Source: Nitrospirillum amazonense
Lineage (GTDB): Bacteria > Pseudomonadota > Alphaproteobacteria > Azospirillales > Azospirillaceae
Length of the DNA: 64,000 nucleotides
NCBI RefSeq assembly: GCF_007828045.1
Contig: NZ_VITN01000004.1
Span: 124,001 to 188,000, forward strand
Direction: 5' to 3'
The notes beneath the pieces were generated by a model. The model saw only the letters and a list, made by a program, of their open reading frames with translations, did not search any database and was not told the origin of the DNA. This document shows positions 27,879 to 37,059 of the stretch, piece by piece; position 1 is the stretch's first letter; every line of letters begins with the position of its first letter. The position numbers and the translations under genes are program-made.

Positions 27879-28958
27879 ATGCCGGATCCGCAGGAGCTGA
27901 GTGAAGAGGAACGCATGGCCGCCGAATGGGCGGCCTTGGCGGACGAGGGCGCCGGCGACAGTGGCTTCGGCGACATGGGCGGCGGGGCGACGCGCGTCCT
28001 GAACCAGGACGAAATCGACAGCCTGCTGGGCTTCGACAAGGATGGCGCCGGCGACGGCGACAATTCCGGCATCATGGCGCTGGTCAACTCGGCGCTGGTC
28101 AACTACGAACGCCTGCCCATGCTGGAGGTGGTCTTCGACCGCCTGGTCCGCATGATGTCGACCTCGCTCCGCAACTTCACCTCCGACAACGTGGAAGTCA
28201 GCCTGGACCAGATCTCCTCGGTCCGTTTCGGCGATTATCTCAATTCCATTCCGCTGCCCGCCATGCTGGCCGTCTGCAAGGCGGAGGAGTGGGACAACTA
28301 CGGCCTGATGGTCATCGATTCGGCGCTGATCTACTCCATCGTCGATGTGCTGCTGGGCGGCCGGCGCGGCACGGCGGCCATGCGCATCGAGGGGCGGCCC
28401 TACACCACCATCGAGCGCAACCTGGTGGAGCGCATGGTGCATGTGGTGCTGTCCGACCTGTCGGCGGCCTTCGACCCCCTGTCGCCCGTCACCTTCCGCT
28501 TCGACCGGCTGGAAACCAACCCGCGCTTCGCCACCATCGCCCGCCAGGCCAACGCCGCCGTGCTGGTAAAGCTGCGTATCGACATGGAGGATCGCGGCGG
28601 CCGTCTGGAACTGCTGATCCCCTATGCCACCCTGGAACCCGTGCGCGAACTGCTGCTGCAGATGTTCATGGGTGAAAAGTTCGGCCGCGACAGTATCTGG
28701 GAAACCCACTTGGCCAGCGAGCTGTGGATGACCGACGTGCACCTGTCGGCGGTGCTGGATGAAATCACGCTGTCGCTCTACGACGTGCTGAACTGGAAGG
28801 TGGGGTCGCGTGTGCTGCTGAACGTTGCGCCGGACGACACCATCGAGCTGCGGTGCGGCGACGTGCCCATGTTCCTGGGCCGCATGGGGCGCAAGGGCGG
28901 CAACATCGCGGTCCGCATCGACCGCGAGGCGCCCAAGCCGGAGACCGCGCCGACATGA
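27879..28958 (+). CDS. fliM: flagellar motor switch protein FliM
   Basis: 359 residues. A 40-residue acidic extension precedes the CheY-binding motif LNQDEIDSLLGFD (about 41-53). The CheC-like middle domain then contains NYERLPMLEVVFDRLVRMMSTSLRNF and GGRRGTAAMRIEGRP. The C-terminal SpoA-like domain (VGSRVLLNVAPDDTIELRCGDV) binds FliN. FliM is the part of the C-ring that receives CheY-P. It overlaps the next gene by 4 bases (ATGA at 28955). The 240-base gap upstream holds a G-rich tract. Confidence 0.96.
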   Translation: MPDPQELSEEERMAAEWAALADEGAGDSGFGDMGGGATRVLNQDEIDSLLGFDKDGAGDGDNSGIMALVNSALVNYERLPMLEVVFDRLVRMMSTSLRNFTSDNVEVSLDQISSVRFGDYLNSIPLPAMLAVCKAEEWDNYGLMVIDSALIYSIVDVLLGGRRGTAAMRIEGRPYTTIERNLVERMVHVVLSDLSAAFDPLSPVTFRFDRLETNPRFATIARQANAAVLVKLRIDMEDRGGRLELLIPYATLEPVRELLLQMFMGEKFGRDSIWETHLASELWMTDVHLSAVLDEITLSLYDVLNWKVGSRVLLNVAPDDTIELRCGDVPMFLGRMGRKGGNIAVRIDREAPKPETAPT

Positions 28959-29902
28959 GCCTGACCATCCTGCTTTCCCTGGCCTTGGATGTGGTGGTCG
29001 GCGGCCTGTTGGTCGCCACCATCGTTTACGCCTTGCGCCTGAACCGCCAGATCGCCCAGCTGCGCGACAGCCGGGGCGAGATGGAGGCCCTGGTGCGGGA
29101 ATTCAGCGAGGCCACCGCCCAGGCCGACGCCGGCGTGAAGGGCATGCGCAAGGCCGCCGCCGAGTCCGGCGAGGCGCTGCAATACCTGATCGGCCGCGCC
29201 GACAAGATGCGCGAAGAGCTGGAACAGATGACCCAGGCGGCCGACGCCCTGGCCGCGCGCCTTGAGGGCGCCGCCGGACGCGCCCGCGCCAACGCCGCGC
29301 CACCGGAGCCGGCGCGCGACAGCCGGCCCGAGCCCCGCGACCTCCCTCGGGCGGAAGCCTTGCGCGGCAGTGTCGCCAGCGGCGGCATGGCCGGCCTGGC
29401 AGGTGGTGGCGTCAATGGCCACCGGTCCGAGGCGCCGCGTGGTGGCGCCGGCATTCGTCCCGACCCACGCTCCCTGCCGGCCCGGCTGGAGGGGGAGCGC
29501 GGCGGGAGCGCGGCGGGTGGCGGCCAGGAACGCTCCGCCGCCGAACGGCAGTTGGCGGAGCGCATGGCGGCGGAACGCTTGATCGCCGAACGCCAGATGG
29601 CGGAGCGGCTGGCGGGCGAGCGCCCGGCGACCGACCCTTTGAATGGGGCGCGGACGCCAGAACGCGCGCCCCGACCTGAGCGGTCCGGGGATCGATATGG
29701 CAACGATGCCAGCCTGGACGAAGGCCGGCCCACGCCCCGCGCCGCGCCCGCGCGCCTGCCGGCGCCCGGTGCCGCCGTCTCCGGTGGTGATGTCGGTGCC
29801 GGTGGTCCGGGTGGTGGCTCCCAGAGTGGCGCCGGCCAGCCCGAGGCCCGCTCACGGGCGGAGCGTGAATTGCTCCAGGCCTTGGAGAACATGCGTCAAT
29901 GA
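28955..29902 (+). CDS. DUF6468-like flagellar-operon protein
   Basis: 315 residues. It has one N-terminal membrane helix (LTILLSLALDVVVGGLLVATIVYAL), then a coiled-coil of about 90 residues (QIAQLRDSRGEMEALVREF and onward). A long disordered Arg/Gly/Pro/Ala-rich region includes repeated AER(Q/M/L)-type units (AAERQLAERMAAERLIAERQ). The last residues, ERELLQALENMRQ, look like a helical docking segment. I associate it with DUF6468 proteins of alphaproteobacterial flagellar operons. The function is unknown. ATGA overlaps on both sides (with fliM and the MotE-like gene) tie it to the motor. Confidence 0.72.
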   Translation: MSLTILLSLALDVVVGGLLVATIVYALRLNRQIAQLRDSRGEMEALVREFSEATAQADAGVKGMRKAAAESGEALQYLIGRADKMREELEQMTQAADALAARLEGAAGRARANAAPPEPARDSRPEPRDLPRAEALRGSVASGGMAGLAGGGVNGHRSEAPRGGAGIRPDPRSLPARLEGERGGSAAGGGQERSAAERQLAERMAAERLIAERQMAERLAGERPATDPLNGARTPERAPRPERSGDRYGNDASLDEGRPTPRAAPARLPAPGAAVSGGDVGAGGPGGGSQSGAGQPEARSRAERELLQALENMRQ

Positions 29903-30819
29903 CGGCTGAACCTTCGGCTCCCCGGCAAGGCCGACTCACGGCAGCCCCTGGGGCCGCCCCCACCGGGGCCGTCCCCAAGGCCGTTGCCCCCCAGGCGCCC
30001 CGGACCCAGCGCCCGGCTCCTGCGGGCACGCGCGCAGCGGCCGGCAAGGGCCGCGCGACCAAAAAGAACGAGACACCCAAGGTTCCGCTGCGCCGCCGCC
30101 TGCGTGTGCGCCTGCTGCCGGCTACCATCTTCGCCGCCGTGCTGCTGCTGGGCGCGCGGGCGGGGGATATGTGGTGGACGCTGACCGTGGGCGCCGCCCC
30201 GCCCGACGTGCCGGCCGCCAAGGCGCAGAGCCCAGCCCCGGAGAAGCCCGCCAGCCAAGCGCCCTCAGGCCAGACTACCCCCGCCCCGGCGAAGCCGGCG
30301 GAGGCCCCGGCCGCTAAGCCTGCCGAGGGCGCCGCCAAAGGGGATGCCAAGGCGGAGGGTGGCAAGCCCGAGCCGTCGGGCAGCCCCACCGACGGCCAGA
30401 CCTTCACGCCCAAGGACGTGGAGCTGCTGCAGCGCCTGGCGGAACGGCGCGAGGCCCTGGACAGCCGCGAGCGCGACCTGGACCAGCGTGAGGCCATGCT
30501 GCAGGTGGCGACCCAGCGGCTGGACCAGAAGCTGGCGGAGATGCAGGCGCTGAAGAAACAGCTGGACGGCCTGGTCAATCAGGTCAACGCCGACCAGGCG
30601 CAGCAGCTGGACAGCCTGGTGAAGATTTACGAGACAATGAAGCCGGCTGAGGCCGCCCGCATCTTCGAGGCCATGGACGACAAGGTGCTGCTGAACGTGA
30701 TCAGCCGCATGAAGGAGGCCAAGGCGGCCCCGGTGCTGGCCGCCATGACACCCAAGCGGGCGGAGCAGGTGACCACCATGCTGGCCGACCGCAAGCGACT
30801 GCCCAGCGTGCCGCAATGA
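29899..30819 (+). CDS. MotE-like flagellar protein (MgtE_N type)
   Basis: 306 residues. A basic, Pro/Ala-rich cytoplasmic N-terminus precedes one membrane helix (LLPATIFAAVLLLGARAGDMWW, about 72-93). An Ala/Pro/Lys-rich linker leads to a coiled-coil (about 175-225). The C-terminal MgtE_N-like domain contains YETMKPAEAARIFEAMDDKVLLNVISRMKEAKAAPVLAAM. Known MotE of rhizobia is a periplasmic chaperone for MotC. An equivalent partner here could be one of the MotB-like or TPR proteins downstream. It starts inside the stop of the preceding gene (ATGA). Confidence 0.78.
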   Translation: MTAEPSAPRQGRLTAAPGAAPTGAVPKAVAPQAPRTQRPAPAGTRAAAGKGRATKKNETPKVPLRRRLRVRLLPATIFAAVLLLGARAGDMWWTLTVGAAPPDVPAAKAQSPAPEKPASQAPSGQTTPAPAKPAEAPAAKPAEGAAKGDAKAEGGKPEPSGSPTDGQTFTPKDVELLQRLAERREALDSRERDLDQREAMLQVATQRLDQKLAEMQALKKQLDGLVNQVNADQAQQLDSLVKIYETMKPAEAARIFEAMDDKVLLNVISRMKEAKAAPVLAAMTPKRAEQVTTMLADRKRLPSVPQ

Positions 30820-30903
30820 GCGCGTGCCCGAAACCGCACCAAACCCCAACCCAGCCGCCACCAGGCCCGATAACCGGCGCCATTTGACGAGACGAGAGCC
30901 GCC

Positions 30904-31566
30904 ATGATCCGCCCCGCCGCCGACCCGATCCTTCAGGACCGGCTGGATGCCGCCCGCTCCCAGGCCCGCCAGCCGCTGTCGCGGGAAGAGGTTGCCCAGA
31001 TCGTCTCCACCGTCGTCGCCTCCATGGGCGGCGACGTGACCCAGCACGACATCAAGCTTTATGGCGAGCTGGAGGGCCTGGCCCGTTTCATCCACAACGC
31101 CAAGAAGGAAATCGCGGCGCTGCAGCCCAGCGACATCCACGCGGAGCACATTCCCCGCGCCACGGATGAGCTGGACGCCGTGGTGGGCGCCACGGAGGAT
31201 GCCACCAACCGCATCATGGACGCCTGCGACCAGCTGATGGGCATGGCCGGCGATGTGACGCCGGAGGTGTCGTCCAAGATGATGGACATCACCACCGGCA
31301 TCTATGAGGCCTGCAACTTCCAGGACATCACCGGCCAGCGCATCACCAAGGTGGTGAAGGCGCTGAAGCATATCGAGGCCAAGGTGGAGGCCATGCTGGT
31401 CGCCTTCGGCGAGGACGTGCAGCGCCGCCACCCCGACGGCCCGCCCGCCGCCGACACGCCGGCCGGCGGCACGTCCGATGACGACTTCCTGCTGCATGGG
31501 CCCCAGCTGCCCGGCCGGGCCATCGACCAGGATGAGATCGACCGCCTGCTGGCGAGTTTCGACTGA
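30904..31566 (+). CDS. cheZ: CheZ-like phosphatase in the flagellar operon
   Basis: 220 residues, helical. IYEACNFQDITGQRITKVVKALKHIEAKVEAM is the CheZ catalytic helix with the active Gln. The C-terminus IDQDEIDRLLASFD resembles the CheY-binding peptide of FliM. By family it removes phosphate from CheY-P. It is the second such gene in the window, less than 45% identical by eye to the one at 12625 except at the active helix. The ATG has GACGAGA nearby upstream. It lies between motE-like and motB-like genes, so its expression is tied to motor assembly. Confidence 0.88.
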   Translation: MIRPAADPILQDRLDAARSQARQPLSREEVAQIVSTVVASMGGDVTQHDIKLYGELEGLARFIHNAKKEIAALQPSDIHAEHIPRATDELDAVVGATEDATNRIMDACDQLMGMAGDVTPEVSSKMMDITTGIYEACNFQDITGQRITKVVKALKHIEAKVEAMLVAFGEDVQRRHPDGPPAADTPAGGTSDDDFLLHGPQLPGRAIDQDEIDRLLASFD

Positions 31567-31586
31567 TATCCCCAAGGACGACGGGC

Positions 31587-32318
31587 ATGACGGTTGGGGC
31601 GTCCAGGAACCGGCCCATGGCGGGGCTGGTGTCGGGGGGGCGGAAGATCGCCCAGGAAGAGGGCGGGGTCTTCGTCCTCTACCTGTCGGTATTTTTCCTG
31701 CTGCTGGCGTTCTTCATCCTGCTGACCTCGCTGTCCACCTTCGAGAACCGCAAGTTCGACGCCGTCGTGCAGGCCGTGCAGGACGCGTTCGGCGTCACCC
31801 TGACCCAGGGGCCGGCGGCGCAGGCCGCCCTGGCCCGCGCGGATGAGCGTCTGGGCGCCGTGGGCCGCCGCCTGGTGGCCGTGATGCCCGACGCTGTCAT
31901 CGACCAGGGCGGCAAGGGCGGCACCCTGGCCGCGACCATGCCCACATCCAGCCTGTTCGCCACGTCGGCGGCGGAGGGGGGCGGCACCATCGTCACCGTC
32001 CTGCCCGGCCGCGAGGGCGTCTGGCACCAGATGGCGGAGGCCGTGCGCCCGGACGAGGAGACCGGGCTGGAGATCGATCTGGAGTTCCTGGTGGGCGACG
32101 GCGGCAACCCCGGCGCCAGCCTGCCCGTGTTCCAGGCCGGCGCCATGGCCCGCACCCTGGCCGCCGCCGGCGTGGCCCCGCGCGCCATGACCGTGGGGGT
32201 GGAGAAGGGCAGGGCGGACACGGTGCGCTTCCTGTTCCGCGCCCGGCTGCCGCATGCCGGCCTGCCGGCGGTTCCGGTGACGCCTGCGGCGCCCCCCGGG
32301 GCGGAGGTGCGGCCGTGA
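31587..32318 (+). CDS. MotB-like protein lacking the membrane Asp
   Basis: 243 residues. A single membrane helix, FVLYLSVFFLLLAFFILLTSL (about residues 29-49), is followed by STFENRKFDAVVQAVQDAFG, as in MotB-family stators. The proton-accepting Asp of MotB is missing from the helix. The C-terminal half (LFATSAA, then AMARTLAAAGV) is a degenerate OmpA-like domain without GHTD or NRR. It overlaps the next MotB-like gene by 4 bases (ATGA, 32315-32318), so a heteromeric complex of the two is plausible. A direct ion-conducting role is unlikely. Confidence 0.65.
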   Translation: MTVGASRNRPMAGLVSGGRKIAQEEGGVFVLYLSVFFLLLAFFILLTSLSTFENRKFDAVVQAVQDAFGVTLTQGPAAQAALARADERLGAVGRRLVAVMPDAVIDQGGKGGTLAATMPTSSLFATSAAEGGGTIVTVLPGREGVWHQMAEAVRPDEETGLEIDLEFLVGDGGNPGASLPVFQAGAMARTLAAAGVAPRAMTVGVEKGRADTVRFLFRARLPHAGLPAVPVTPAAPPGAEVRP

Positions 32319-33073
32319 GCGAACCCGACGCCCTGCCGCCGCCCATCCCGGGCTTCCTGCCGTCGCTGGCGCCCAAGGTCCAGGCGCCCAAACGCATCTG
32401 GCTGATCTCCTTCACCGATTTCGTCTGCCTGATGCTGTCCTTCTTCGTCATGCTATACGGCATGACGGCCCCCGACGCGCGGCGGGACCAGGTGTTGCAG
32501 GCCATCTTCGGTGGTTCCCCCACCGAGCAGCACGGCAACGGCAACCTGGACCGGGGCAAGGCCACCGACCTGGGCTATCTGGGCCGGGTGATGGAACGCC
32601 AGCTCTCCAGCGACCCGGCCTTGGCGGCCGTCCGCGTCATCCACCAGGGCGACCGCCTGGTGGCCGCCCTGCCGGAGGAGGTGCTGTTCGCCCCCGGGGC
32701 CACCACCCTGTCCTCCGCCGGGTCCGCCATCCTGTTCGCGCTGGGCGGGGTGGTCAGCAACGTCGCCAACGCGGTGGAGGTGGTGGGCCATACCGATCCT
32801 GGCCCCATCGCCTCCGGCGCCGTCGCCCCCAGCGCCGTCGCCAACGCCGCCTATCCCTCCATGTGGGAACTGTCGCTGGCGCGCGGCCGCACCATCGCCC
32901 TGGCTTTGGCGCGCGCGGGCTATGCCGAGCCCATCACCGTGCGCGGCCAGGCCGACGGCGCCGGTCCGGCCGCCCCGGGCGCCGCGACCGACGCCGACCG
33001 GGCCACGGCCGACCGCCGCATCGACATCGTCATCCGTGAATACGCCGCCCGGGACGGCAAGCCCCCGTCATGA
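32315..33073 (+). CDS. MotB-like protein with OmpA-type domain
   Basis: 252 residues. The membrane helix SFTDFVCLMLSFFVMLYGM (about 30-48) keeps an Asp in the position of the MotB ion-binding Asp. The periplasmic part has VLFAPGATTLSSAG, EVVGHTDPG and ADRRIDIVI, the OmpA/MotB peptidoglycan-binding pattern. No motA-like gene is in the window, so the pore partner is unknown. It is coupled by ATGA overlaps to the Asp-less MotB-like gene before and the TPR gene after. It may be a stator component or a structural anchor. Confidence 0.75.
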   Translation: MSEPDALPPPIPGFLPSLAPKVQAPKRIWLISFTDFVCLMLSFFVMLYGMTAPDARRDQVLQAIFGGSPTEQHGNGNLDRGKATDLGYLGRVMERQLSSDPALAAVRVIHQGDRLVAALPEEVLFAPGATTLSSAGSAILFALGGVVSNVANAVEVVGHTDPGPIASGAVAPSAVANAAYPSMWELSLARGRTIALALARAGYAEPITVRGQADGAGPAAPGAATDADRATADRRIDIVIREYAARDGKPPS

Positions 33074-36000
33074 CTGCTTACGCCCCGCTTTTCCGCTCAC
33101 TGCTGATGAGCGCTGCCCTGGCGCTGGCGGCGACGCCCGCCCTGGCCGCCCGCCAGGAGACGAAGGAGACGCCGCCCGCCGCCAGCGCATCACAGGCGCC
33201 CCCCCAACCCGCGACTGCACAGCCGGCGGAGGTGCCCGCCGCCCTGCCCACCGTGGCGGTGCGCGCCGGTGAGCATCCCGGCCGCAGCCGCCTGGTGTTC
33301 GACTGGGCGGGACCGGTCAAGTCGACGCTGGAGCGCGACGGCGCCAAGCTGCTGATCCATTTCGACAAGCTGGCCAAGGCCGACCTTGGCGCCGCCCGCA
33401 AGGCCCGCTCCCCCCGCATTTCGGGGGTGGAGGCGGTGGCGGGTGGCCCCGGCCTGACCATTGCCCTGACCATTCCCGCCAACGCGACGGTGGAACAGTC
33501 CCGTTCCGGCGACAAGGTCGTCATCGACGTGGGCGACGGTAAGCCCGGCGCGCCGCCGGCCCCGGCCAGCACCACCACCTTGACGCCGGCGGGGGCGCCC
33601 CCGGCGTCCGCATCCGAGAAGACAACGCCGGCACCTGCCGCCAAGGCGCCTCCGCCGGCGTCCGCTGCCGCGCCCACCCAGGCCAACGCCCAGCCATCCG
33701 CGGCCCCCCCGGCGGCCCCTGCGACCGCCTCCGCGGCTAATGGCGCCCCGCCCTCGGTGACGGCGCCGCCGGCCGACCCGCGCGCGGTCAAGGAAGGCCA
33801 GCCGCTGTACCTGATCCAGCAACAGCAGCAGGCCACCAAGGACGCCGCCGCGAAAGAATCCGCCACCAAGGCGGCGGCGCAGGCGGGGGCCCCCGCCAAA
33901 GCTTCCGAGGCGAAGCCGCCTGAAACAAAGGCTGTCGAGGCCAAGGCGCCTGAAGCCAAGCCCGTTCCGGCCAATGGGCATGCCGCGCCCGCGCCGACGG
34001 CCCATCCGCCTGGATCGCCGGCGACCGAGGTGGCACCGGCGACTCCCGAGGCGGCGGCCCAGCCCGGGGCGGACGCCCCGCCGGCGCCACCGCCCACCCT
34101 GGTGTTCGATCCCGGCCAGCCCTCGGCGGTGGCGGTGTTCGCGCGGGCCGGCTGGCTGTACGTGCTGTTCGACCGCGCGGTGCCGCCCACCACCGCGCCC
34201 ACGCAACCGGCCAACCAGCCCGCCGTGCTGGGGCAGGTGGAGCCGGTGGCCTTCACCGGCGGCACCGGCTTCCGCCTGCCGGCGCCCGCCGTGTTGGAGC
34301 CCAAGGTGACGAGCGAGGGCGCCACCGGCTATCGCATCACCTTCGACCACGCCCCAGCCACCCCGGCGGAGGGCGCGCCGGCGGGCGTGCCGGTGGCGAC
34401 CGACCCCGATTTCGCCCTGGGCCCACGCCTGGTGGTGAAGACGCCCAAGCCGGTGAAGGTTTTCACCTTTTCCGACCCGGTGGTGGGCGACACGCTGAAG
34501 GTCGTTCCCATGAGCCCGGCACCGCAGCTGATGCCGGCGCCGCTGCGCTATGCCGAGGCGCAGTTCCTGCCCACGGCCCAGGGCGTGGTCATCCGCCCCA
34601 TCGATGAGCGCTTGCTGGTGCAGCCGGCCAAGGAGGGCGTTGAGCTGACCGTGCCGGGCGGCCTGCGCCTCTCCCCCTCCACCGATGTCGCCACCGCCGC
34701 CCCGCCGCCGCCGGTGGTGGAGCCGGACCGCTTCTTCGACTTCCAGCGCTGGGCCAAGGTGGACCCCAACGGCTTCGTGGCCGGCCGCGAGCACGTGATG
34801 AATGAGATCGTCAAGGCCCCGCCGGACGATAGGCCCAAGCTGCGCCTGGATCTGGCTCGCTTCTACGCCGGCAACGGCTTCGGTCAGGAAGCGCTGGGCC
34901 TGCTGGAGATGGCGCGCAAGGACCAGCCGGATTTGGAGAAGCGGGCGGAGTTCGCCGCCGTGCGTGGCACCGCCCGCATCCTGACGGGCGATGCCAAGGG
35001 CGGCCTGGATGACCTGACGGCCCCGGCCCTGCAGAATGAGCCTGACGTGGCCCTGTGGCGCGCCTACGCCGCCCATACCACCGGTGATGACGACACCGCC
35101 TATCGCCTGTTCCAGAGCCGCCGGGAACTGCTGCGGACATATCCTGAGCCGTTCAACACGCGCTTCAGCCTGGCCGCCACGGAGGCGGCGCTGGCCAAGG
35201 GCGACGTGGATACGGCCAACACCCTGCTGGACCGGCTGGTGAAGCGCGGCGCCAACAAGGGCCCCGCCGAGACCGCCATCAACTATCTGCGCGGCGAGGC
35301 GGCACGCCTGGCGGGCGACCATGAGAAGGCCATCGACTCCTACCGCGCCGCGACGGAGGGGACGGACCGCCTGTACCGCACCAAGGCCCGCATGGCCCTG
35401 GTGGACGAGGAACTGGCCGCCGGCAAGCTGACCCCCGCCAAGGCGGCGGAGCAGATGGAGAAGATGCGCTTCGCCTGGACGGGCGACGACCTGGAACTGC
35501 ACATCCTGCGCCGCCTGGCCGACCTGCACATCAAGGCCGGCAACTTCCCCCAGGCCTTCGACACCATGAAGCGCGCCATCACCCTGTTCCCCAACAGCCC
35601 CGAGGCGCCGCTGATCACCAAGCAGATGACGGACACCTTCACCGGCCTGTTCGTGCGCAACGGCGCCGACAAGATGCCGCCGCTAGAGGCCCTGTCGCTG
35701 TATGAGCAGTACAAGGAACTGACGCCCCCGGGCCCGGACGGGGACACGGTCATCCGCGTGCTGGCGGAACGGCTGGTCGACGTGGACCTGCTGGACCGCG
35801 CGGCGGAGCTGCTGGACCGCCAGGTGCAGTATCGCCTGCAAGGGGAGCAGAAGGCCCAGGTCGGCACGCGCGAGGCCGCCATCCGCCTGCTGAACAACCA
35901 GCCGGACAAGGCCCTGGCCGCGCTGGATCAGTCGGAGGTGGCGGGCATTCCCGATACCATGGCGGCGGAGCGCCGGCTGCTGCGCGCCCGCGCCCTGTCA

Positions 36001-36603
36001 CGCACCGACAAGGGGCCGGAGGCGGTGGCCCTGTTGAAGCAGGACAACTCCCGCCCCGCCAACCTGATGCGCATCGACATCGCCTGGCATGCCAAGCAGT
36101 GGCCGCTGGCGGCCCAGGCCCTGGCCGATGTCATCGGCCCGCCGCCAGCCGCAGGCCAGCCGATCGACCCCACTATTTCGCGCCTGGTGGTGAACCGGGC
36201 CGTGGCCCTGTCGCTGGCCCAGGATCTGCCAGGCCTGCAAAAGCTGCGCACCGACTTCGGCCCGTCCATGGACAAGGGGCCTGACGCCAACATGTTCCAG
36301 GTGATGACCCGCCCGACCGAGGCCAACGGCCTGCTGGACGCCGCCACCATCCAGAACCAGGTCAAGGAAATCGACCTGTTCAAGAGCTTCCTGGACAGCT
36401 ACCGCACCCGCCAGACCCAGGGGGCCGTCGTGCCGGGCGAAACACCGGCCGCCGCCGCGCCCGCCGGCGAAGGCGCGCCCAGCGCCGCAACACCGCCGGC
36501 CACCCCATCCGCGCCGCCGGCTGGAGCCGTGCCGCCGACGGCATCGACCGCGCCCTCCACCCCCGCCGCGGCCCCGCCCGCACCGACTAGCCAGCGGCGC
36601 TGA
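33070..36603 (+). CDS. large periplasmic TPR protein of the flagellar operon
   Basis: 1177 residues. A signal peptide ends at ALAARQ (about 27). About residues 60-160 (RSRLVFDWAGPVKSTLERDGAKLLIHF, ending DKVVIDVG) form an AMIN-like beta domain. Long Ala/Pro/Lys-rich linkers follow. A second beta-rich part lies at about 335-540. A helical TPR array (about 555-1120) then carries repeats such as LARFYAGNGFGQEALGLLEMA and ADLHIKAGNFPQAFDTMKRA. An Ala/Pro tail ends it. It is probably a periplasmic scaffold for the MotB-like proteins encoded just before it (ATGA overlap at 33070). No enzymatic motif is seen. Confidence 0.8.
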   Translation: MTAYAPLFRSLLMSAALALAATPALAARQETKETPPAASASQAPPQPATAQPAEVPAALPTVAVRAGEHPGRSRLVFDWAGPVKSTLERDGAKLLIHFDKLAKADLGAARKARSPRISGVEAVAGGPGLTIALTIPANATVEQSRSGDKVVIDVGDGKPGAPPAPASTTTLTPAGAPPASASEKTTPAPAAKAPPPASAAAPTQANAQPSAAPPAAPATASAANGAPPSVTAPPADPRAVKEGQPLYLIQQQQQATKDAAAKESATKAAAQAGAPAKASEAKPPETKAVEAKAPEAKPVPANGHAAPAPTAHPPGSPATEVAPATPEAAAQPGADAPPAPPPTLVFDPGQPSAVAVFARAGWLYVLFDRAVPPTTAPTQPANQPAVLGQVEPVAFTGGTGFRLPAPAVLEPKVTSEGATGYRITFDHAPATPAEGAPAGVPVATDPDFALGPRLVVKTPKPVKVFTFSDPVVGDTLKVVPMSPAPQLMPAPLRYAEAQFLPTAQGVVIRPIDERLLVQPAKEGVELTVPGGLRLSPSTDVATAAPPPPVVEPDRFFDFQRWAKVDPNGFVAGREHVMNEIVKAPPDDRPKLRLDLARFYAGNGFGQEALGLLEMARKDQPDLEKRAEFAAVRGTARILTGDAKGGLDDLTAPALQNEPDVALWRAYAAHTTGDDDTAYRLFQSRRELLRTYPEPFNTRFSLAATEAALAKGDVDTANTLLDRLVKRGANKGPAETAINYLRGEAARLAGDHEKAIDSYRAATEGTDRLYRTKARMALVDEELAAGKLTPAKAAEQMEKMRFAWTGDDLELHILRRLADLHIKAGNFPQAFDTMKRAITLFPNSPEAPLITKQMTDTFTGLFVRNGADKMPPLEALSLYEQYKELTPPGPDGDTVIRVLAERLVDVDLLDRAAELLDRQVQYRLQGEQKAQVGTREAAIRLLNNQPDKALAALDQSEVAGIPDTMAAERRLLRARALSRTDKGPEAVALLKQDNSRPANLMRIDIAWHAKQWPLAAQALADVIGPPPAAGQPIDPTISRLVVNRAVALSLAQDLPGLQKLRTDFGPSMDKGPDANMFQVMTRPTEANGLLDAATIQNQVKEIDLFKSFLDSYRTRQTQGAVVPGETPAAAAPAGEGAPSAATPPATPSAPPAGAVPPTASTAPSTPAAAPPAPTSQRR

Positions 36604-36618
36604 GCGGACGCCTTCGGA

Positions 36619-37059
36619 TTACCTGCAACTGACGCTTTCCACCAGATTGCCACCCTTATCCAAGGTAACGCGGCAGCTTTTAATGGCAGCTGGCAATTTG
36701 GTTACGACGATGACGTCGGTGGCGAGGTAGGCGCACGACATCCAAATGTTCTTGTCTGGCGTTGTTTCGAATTTCCAGCTGGCGCTTGTTTTGGTTGTGG
36801 CATCGGGGGCAAGAGTCGCTTGCTCGGTTGGTGGTCCTTCGGAGAACCGTACGGCGGCTAAAGGGCGTGCCAGAGGCTGGGTGCTTAAGGCCACCGGCGG
36901 GTTGCCATCCGCATAGGCGGCGAAGCCTGCCGGTACAGACGCTGGCGTCTCCGTCACCGCGAATGTCTTAGGACATTGAGGCGCGACTTCGGCTGCCGAT
37001 GCGATTCCGACCGGAAGCATAAGGGGCCCGAGAATAATGAGGGTTTTCATTTTTCTCAT
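36619..37059 (-). CDS. STY0301-family protein, immunity-like (copy A)
   Basis: 146 residues. A signal peptide (KTLIILGPLMLPVGIASA) is followed by a small domain with four cysteines (QCPKTF, MSCAYLA, KSCRVTL, SVSCR) and the STY0301-type order CPKT...PAGF...WMSCAY...C. It should be periplasmic with two disulfides. The ATG overlaps the stop of the amidase-like gene (37056-37059), so the two are coupled. Alternative ATG 37050. In family context such proteins accompany BPSL0067-type putative effectors and probably protect against them. A close paralog lies at 37640. Confidence 0.8.
   Translation of the reverse strand: MRKMKTLIILGPLMLPVGIASAAEVAPQCPKTFAVTETPASVPAGFAAYADGNPPVALSTQPLARPLAAVRFSEGPPTEQATLAPDATTKTSASWKFETTPDKNIWMSCAYLATDVIVVTKLPAAIKSCRVTLDKGGNLVESVSCR

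Noticed and set aside
33190-35529. A 779-codon antisense frame across the TPR gene
   Set aside because: Arg/Gly-rich shadow of repetitive Ala/Pro codons, with no ribosome site or domain.
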